This document shows, one piece after another, positions 58,695 to 64,000 of a stretch of DNA of 64,000 nt. Under the pieces are notes generated by a model that did no database searches, was not told where the DNA came from, and saw only the letters and a list, made by a program, of their open reading frames with translations. The translations under genes and the position numbers were made by a program. Every line of letters begins with the position of its first letter. Within the stretch, counting starts at the first letter, position 1. Origin of the DNA: Oreohelix idahoensis (lineage: Eukaryota > Mollusca > Gastropoda > Stylommatophora > Oreohelicidae). The DNA lies in contig JAMPIV010011352.1 of assembly GCA_024509875.1 (NCBI GenBank), positions 82,828-146,827 on the forward strand, written 5' to 3'.

Positions 58695-60476
58695 ATGGCC
58701 GAGAGGGCAAAGCTTAGACAACTTCTCAGGGACGAAGCGAGAGAGGAGGGACTGGAAGGAGAGGAAGCGAAAGCTTTTGTCAGGGACGAACTTGAGAGAT
58801 ATGATGCGGAGAGGAAAGCAGAAGAAGCTAGGAGGAAAGAAGCAGAAGACCGGCTATTACAGCAGAAGAAGATTGAGGAGGAAATGGAAATTCGCAGGGC
58901 GAACGAAAGAGAGAAGGAAAGACAGCATGAGGAAAGAGAGAAGGAGAAAGAGAGACAGCATGAGAAGGAAAGGGAGGAGAGACAGCATGAGGAAAGAGAA
59001 AATGAGCAACGACGACAGCATGAGTTGGCTCTTAAAACTCTAGAATTCCAAAGTCGTGGTGCTGCCTCTACCTCCAGCAATGGAGAATCTTCTCCTCATT
59101 CCTCCCTAACTGATCCTTCTAACACTCAATCTCTTCAACTCAACGCTATGTCTTTCACTCTTGAGTCTTTCCCTTGTCCAAATGAGAAGATTGACACATG
59201 GTTAGAAAAATTTGAGAAAATTGCAACTCTGTACGGGTTAGAGAGGTCGCGTTGGAATATGAAACTTTCCCAGGCCCTAAAAGGTTCTGCTTATGATGTT
59301 TATTCTAAGCTGGAAAGTAGCCAACAAGACGACTACGATGTGTTGAAGAAAGCGTTACTGGAGCGTTTTGAAATGAACGCTCGCAAGTTTTTGCAACTGT
59401 TTCGCAACAGCCGGAAAGAGAATTCTGAAACTTTTCACCAGTTCTCATCTCGTCTTAAGGGATATCTAACAAAGTGCCTTGAGCTTTCGCAGCTCCCCTC
59501 TACCTATGAAGGTCTTGAGGAACTTGTTCTAACTGAACAAATAAAGAACACTTTGTCTGCTGATACCCGGAGATTTCTCGCTGAGCAGGGGGCAGAAAAA
59601 CTTGAAGACATTTTGGAAAAGTCTGAGCGTTATCACAATGCGCTGGTTGAACTACCGGCCACAAAGCGGAAACCGACAGAGGAGCATTTTCGAAAACATA
59701 ACCTAGAGCAATCTTCTCAGGCTTCTAACCTAAACAACCACAGAGAAACTGGACCTCAAAACCCCCCTCCTGAAAAATCCAAGTTCTACAAGAACAAGTA
59801 CCCCAACCACCCCAAACAGTCTGATCAACCCGACCGCCCTACATGGCAGCGTAGCCAGAAAGGACAAGGTGGCAAAGGGAGAACCCCTGAGCACGGGACA
59901 TATGATCAGACCGAGCACACCGAGCCGAAACGCATCGCATGCTTATTGACAGTCTCGCAAGGCGGAATTGTTGACAGTGATTCCAAACCTGTTGGGGATA
60001 GACCCTCAACGCGAGGTACTGTTACTTTGAACGGTTCTCAAACTTCTTGCTTATTTGACACGGGGCTTTCTTATGATTGCATTGTTGCCAGGAACCTGGT
60101 CAAACCCGGTCAAGAGACAGCAGAGACCGTCCAACTTTGTGGAGTTCGTAAGAGTGAGGCACCTACAGCGCTTCCCATCGCATTGGTGGAGATACACTCT
60201 GACTTTGTCAGAGGTGTGATCAAAGCGGCTGTTATGGATGATCCCATCTACCCAGTCATACTTGGCGGGAGATACGTGTGTATTGGGAAACCGGAAGAGC
60301 CGATTGTGGCAGCAGTAACTACAAGAGGGCAAACCAAGAAGGAACGGGAGCCTGCGCCAAATTTGTTACCTATGGAACTTAAAGAAGCGCAATACAAGGA
60401 CCCTACTTTGGCACCCTGCTTTAGGAAACTGCCCATGGCTAAGGAACCCAAACAGCACGGGGACATTTTTTTCTGA
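58695..60476 (+). pseudogene. Element C gag and protease (593 codons before a frameshift)
   Basis: ATG at 58695, 202 bp after the LTR. Residues 1-35 are an acidic N-terminal part (LRDEAREEGLEGEEAKAFV). Residues 35-120 are a coiled coil of Glu, Arg, Lys and Gln with an ERQHEER unit repeated four times. The capsid follows (SFTLESFPCPNEKIDTWLEK, ETFHQFSSRLKGYL, TRRFLAEQGAEKL). A Pro/Gln/Lys-rich tail contains no CCHC knuckle, unlike in B. The protease has Asp455-Thr-Gly (LFDTGLSYD) and ends with IYPVILGGRY. A linker leads to integrase. The frame stops at 60476 because a run of seven T (60466-60472) has one base too many; the next frame goes on directly with integrase. It would be one polyprotein. 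Confidence 0.88.
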
Positions 60477-61786
60477 GGATGGCGTACTTTATCGGAGAAC
60501 GGGCAAGCCTGACCAAGGTTACAACCAGCTCCTAGTACCGAAACAGTACAGAAGCCAAATCCTAGAAATGGGGCACTCTCTTCCCTTTAGCGGACATATG
60601 GGACAGAACGCCACAAACCAACGTATAACCACTCATTATTGGTGGCCTGGAGTGAATACTGATATTATCAGATATGTCAAATCCTGTGCCCAGTGCCAAC
60701 GTGTACCACCCAAGCAACGGACCCCCCCCAGTCCACATGGGTGAAATGCCAATAATGGGAACACCATTCGAACGGGTTGTGATCGACATTTTAGGGCCTT
60801 TCGAAAGGACTAAAAGAAGGAACAGGTTCATCCTGACCTTAGTCGATACATGCACTTTATGGGCAGAAGCTATCCCGCTAACATGCGCAGATGCCAAGCA
60901 TGTCGCAGAAGCCCTCGTGCAGATTTTCACTCGGTTGGGATTCCCTCAGCAAGTGTTGACGGATAATGGATCTCCATACCGAAACCTGTTGATGGATGAG
61001 ATCGTTAAGATCTTGAGGACCCAACACATCCACACTAAGCCATATACTCCGGCGGGAAATGGGCTCGTGGAACGTGCTAATGGAAACCTCACCATGATGC
61101 TAAGTAAGCTGGCACAAGTGAAACCTGAAGATTGGGATCTCTGTATTCCTGCAGCATTATTTGGCTACAGAGAATCTCCTCATACTTCCACAGGATTTTC
61201 GCCAGCTACACTCTTATTTGGCAGACCCATTAAGGGCCCGCTTGAAGCCTTACTTCAGTCTCTGACAGACGAGAAGGCGGATGAGACAGTCGTCTCAGCA
61301 AGTAAATATGTGTCGGTTTTAAAGGAAAGGTTGAAACTAGGGTGGGACCTAGCAACGACTAACTTTAAGCGAGCTCGCACAAAGCACGCTAACCGATACA
61401 GGAAAGTCGCGGAAGAGAGAGAACTGGAAGCAGGAGAGAAAGTTTTGGTGTGTTGCTCCCTACCGAGAACAACCAACTGAAGATCGGATGGCAAGGGCCG
61501 TTTTACCGTCCTGAAAAAGATTTCTAAGGCTAACTACCAGATCTCTATTGAAGGAAAGGAGAAGGTTTTCCATTTAAATCTCTTAAAGAGATACTTGGAA
61601 AAACCAGTGCCAACCTCCGACCATCTCCTGACGATCGCCAAAACTGACGAAGATGACGATAGTGGCAGGGATATTCCACCGCTATCACAGGAAATCTTTC
61701 AAAAATGTCAGAAGCGGCGACGCTCTTTCAAGCGCGCATGGGAGACATTCCGGGGGAAGGAAACTTTGAGGAGTGGACTTGAGTAG
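60472..61786 (+). pseudogene. Element C integrase
   Basis: Zinc domain: MGHSLPFSGHMG with the two His and CAQC; YWWPG between them. A second shift lies at a run of eight C (60722-60729). The core carries its first Asp in VVIDILGPF, the second in TDNGSPY and the Glu in GNGLVERAN, spaced D,D35E, and FGYRESPHTSTGFSPATLLF. The C-terminal part has KGPLEALLQSLTDEK and GEKVLV. After two more small indels (about 61450 and 61502) come the GPY/F module, VFHLNLLKRYLEK and a basic tail ending in a TAG at 61784-61786. All catalytic residues are present. Four indels, two of them in homopolymers, could be sequence errors or decay. Confidence 0.9.
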
Positions 61787-61914
61787 GAATTGGACAGAGA
61801 TGGAGGGGGAAGAGGAGAGGGAAGAAGACAGACACCCCGAAGCTACGGTTATAGGAAATTAAACTCCATAACGTAGACATGGAGTGCTTCCATATCTTAA
61901 AGGGGGGAAGGCTC
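61787..61914 (+). other. Element C region after integrase, with polypurine tract
   Basis: Only 128 bp, ending AAAGGGGGGAAGGCTC before the LTR. This is far too short for reverse transcriptase, which follows integrase in the related elements. Confidence 0.8.
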
Positions 61915-64000
61915 TGTCACGTAGGGTTTATATTCATTTAATTTCCTACAACTTCTTCCTATTCTTTCACATAAATTCTCTCTTTATTATCTCTGTATTT
62001 CCTTTTTCCTGTATATTTTTCATCCATTCGTTTTGCGTATATTATTTTCATATAATTCGCAAACTTTACCTGTTTTCCTTTCTCTTAAACTGAGAATCGC
62101 GCTAGGACGATATTACGTAGATGTCAGGGCTGCAGGGCGTCAGAAGGCGTGATAAGTCGGTTCGCTGAACATAGGACGTAGCAAATCGTCTACATTCTCA
62201 CCGAGCGCGCGAGCTTCTTCTTGGCATAAGTCCCGGTGAGGTGTGATACTTTACATCTGCACCGGTCAGTATCCAGACATCTGTCTGGAAAATCCCAAAC
62301 TGACACGGCGCTCACTTGGGCAATGGAGTCAGGCTGTCTGGGATTTGAAACTGACACGCGTACATCGTGGTCAGTAGGTGACAGTTACGACACGCGTTAA
62401 GCGGACGTAAATGTTGGGAGTAGGGGAGATAATTTCGCGTGGCGAAATAGTTTGGGCCCTTTGTCTGATTTTAAGATATTGGCCAAGTTTGAAACTTTAA
62501 TTTCATTCTCGCTCATAGACTCCACAGTAGATAGGTCGCTCGAAAACAGAATAGCTGTTAGCGAAGATCTCAGTTTGTTTCGGCAATTTGTCGAACTTCT
62601 AGACTTCCAGAAATATTTTCAGCATTTTTATTCTTAAGTTGTGCGACTACCTGTAATTCTGTGGTTGAGGTAATTAATATGATAGATATATAGATTTTGT
62701 GAGTGTTAAAGTGTTAAATCGCTTAATTCATTTTAATCTATTTCTTTAGCGCAGAAGAGAAATAAAGTGGTAGGCTATTATATTTTCTAGGGAAGCATTC
62801 AGTGGAAAGCAGACTAAAAATTTAATTTCTAGCTTATAACGGCAATTGTAGCTATTTATGAATTTAATTTAACTGCTAATACTCAGTCGAGTGTATTTTT
62901 CTAAACTAACGTATAAACTCTAGAATCCATCCTCATGAATGGTGACGGAATACGCACGTGTTCTTAATTTATGAGGATTGCTGATTTTTAAATATAACTT
63001 ACGTCACGGGAAGTTTAAATGATAAGCAAAGCTCTCTGCTTGCAAGTTTTTAAATGTAAGTTTTAACCAGTACCAGATTCTGTGTATTATATTACATGTG
63101 TTATTTTTTCCTCCACACAGTGAAAGTTTTGGGGTGACCCTAACTTTACCAGCACCTAGTAGTAGTTTCCATACTTGTGAAGAAATAGACAGTCCTTATT
63201 TTGAACCACGTGGGTTTTCTCAAGTAACACTGATCTGACGGTGCAAGTTAGACAGAAATACTAATATCCCTATAACGGGTTTTCAAAGACTGTAATGATA
63301 AATTACTGGACCTTGGAGCCAGCACTTAATTTCTTCTAGAAACTCTATATAATTTGCTGCCCTGGTGGCGTGAATATTTTACAATCATTTCCCCGAACTT
63401 AGTAGATTATATCTTGTGGACAAATCTGTGGTGTGACTAAAGTGAATCCTATACTGAGGGAAGGCACCGACCTGACATTCATCATTTTTTTAGAAACCTA
63501 CGCTATTGACACTGTGCTCTGCTAACTCCCGCGCCTGGAATAAGTGTTAGGTGACTTAATCAGACATTTGAACAAATTTGCATACCCAAGTAGTCGTTCC
63601 CGGAGACTCCAAGTTAAATACGTCTTTTGGAACTGGGGACTTCTTGGCAGAAGACTGCATTTTTTGAGTCTGTGTGAAAAACTAAAATCAATGTGTTCCA
63701 AGAGGCAGCGAGCAAAGTCGTGAGTACCTGAATGAGAAGCCATGGCGGAATGAATGAGTGTACGCTGGTTTGAGTGATATTTTTCACTATTATAATCTTT
63801 GACACCCTGTTGCTGTCCTAAAATTTTTTTTCATATCTGCATAATTTGTTGCTAAGGCTAGAGTTCTTGTGTTTTGTCTTAGGTTAAATCAGATTTTTTT
63901 TTCAAACTCTGTGCGTATAATTACGAGATAAAACAAAGAAAAACTCTTAGACTCAAACCCTATGTATCTGTGACTCGGGCGCCATCATCTGTTTCTCTTT
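61915..64000 (+). repeat. Element C LTR, 3' copy, cut by the window end
   Basis: Same as 55362-57430 at about 98% by eye, with small indels in T runs. The right end and target duplication are not in the window. Confidence 0.93.

Larger units (their letters stand above)
55362..64000 (+). mobile_element. Element C: Gmr1-like LTR retrotransposon with gag, PR and IN but no RT; runs off the window
   Basis: The 5' LTR starts TGTCACGTAG at 55362, inside the Penelope element; the five bases before it are CCTGA. The internal region (58493-61914) is only 3.4 kb: gag with protease, then integrase, then a purine tract and the 3' LTR from 61915. There is no reverse transcriptase or RNase H between integrase and LTR. 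The right-hand duplication lies outside the window. Gag and integrase are relatives of those in A and B, with the same gag plan and a matching IN C-terminus. Confidence 0.87.

Overview
This is eukaryotic, AT-rich, repeat-dominated DNA with no convincing host gene. The mix of elements (mariner, Ty3/Gypsy retrotransposons with integrase before reverse transcriptase, a Penelope-like element with a GIY-YIG nuclease, tRNA-derived SINEs with GAT-type tails, long TA microsatellites) fits a marine invertebrate. A mollusc or other lophotrochozoan is my guess; the species cannot be fixed from the sequence alone.

Layout. 1-702: 5' part of a broken mariner (minus strand). 703-5113: gene-free, with simple repeats. 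5114-14433: a complete LTR element on the minus strand (element 1), with order gag, protease, integrase, reverse transcriptase, RNase H. 14434-23206: LINE remnants, SINEs, a 4-unit minisatellite, microsatellites and a pair of 570-580 bp dispersed repeats. 23212-49125: a three-level nest of LTR elements. Element A (perfect GGCGT target duplication) is interrupted at 28443 by element B-outer (perfect CTATT duplication). The 5' LTR of B-outer is interrupted at 30647 by a second copy, B-inner. 49131-52640: a LINE tail, an inverted SINE, a LINE reverse transcriptase fragment and a TG repeat. 52641-55361: a Penelope-like element broken by frameshifts. 55362-64000: element C, another LTR element inserted in the Penelope element; its 3' LTR runs off the window.

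Biology. Element 1 has the pol order PR-IN-RT-RH, a Copia-like order in a Gypsy-type element, as described for the Gmr1 group. A, B and C share the IN-before-RT layout or the matching gag, so at least two lineages of this kind are present. A and B look like a defective lineage: both have a non-DDE segment where the integrase catalytic core should be, and both lack the YxDD part of reverse transcriptase. C has protease and an integrase with D,D35E but no reverse transcriptase at all. The LTR pairs of A, B and 1 are nearly identical, so A and B probably inserted when already defective, using enzymes supplied in trans. Every coding region here except the gag of B-inner carries visible breaks.
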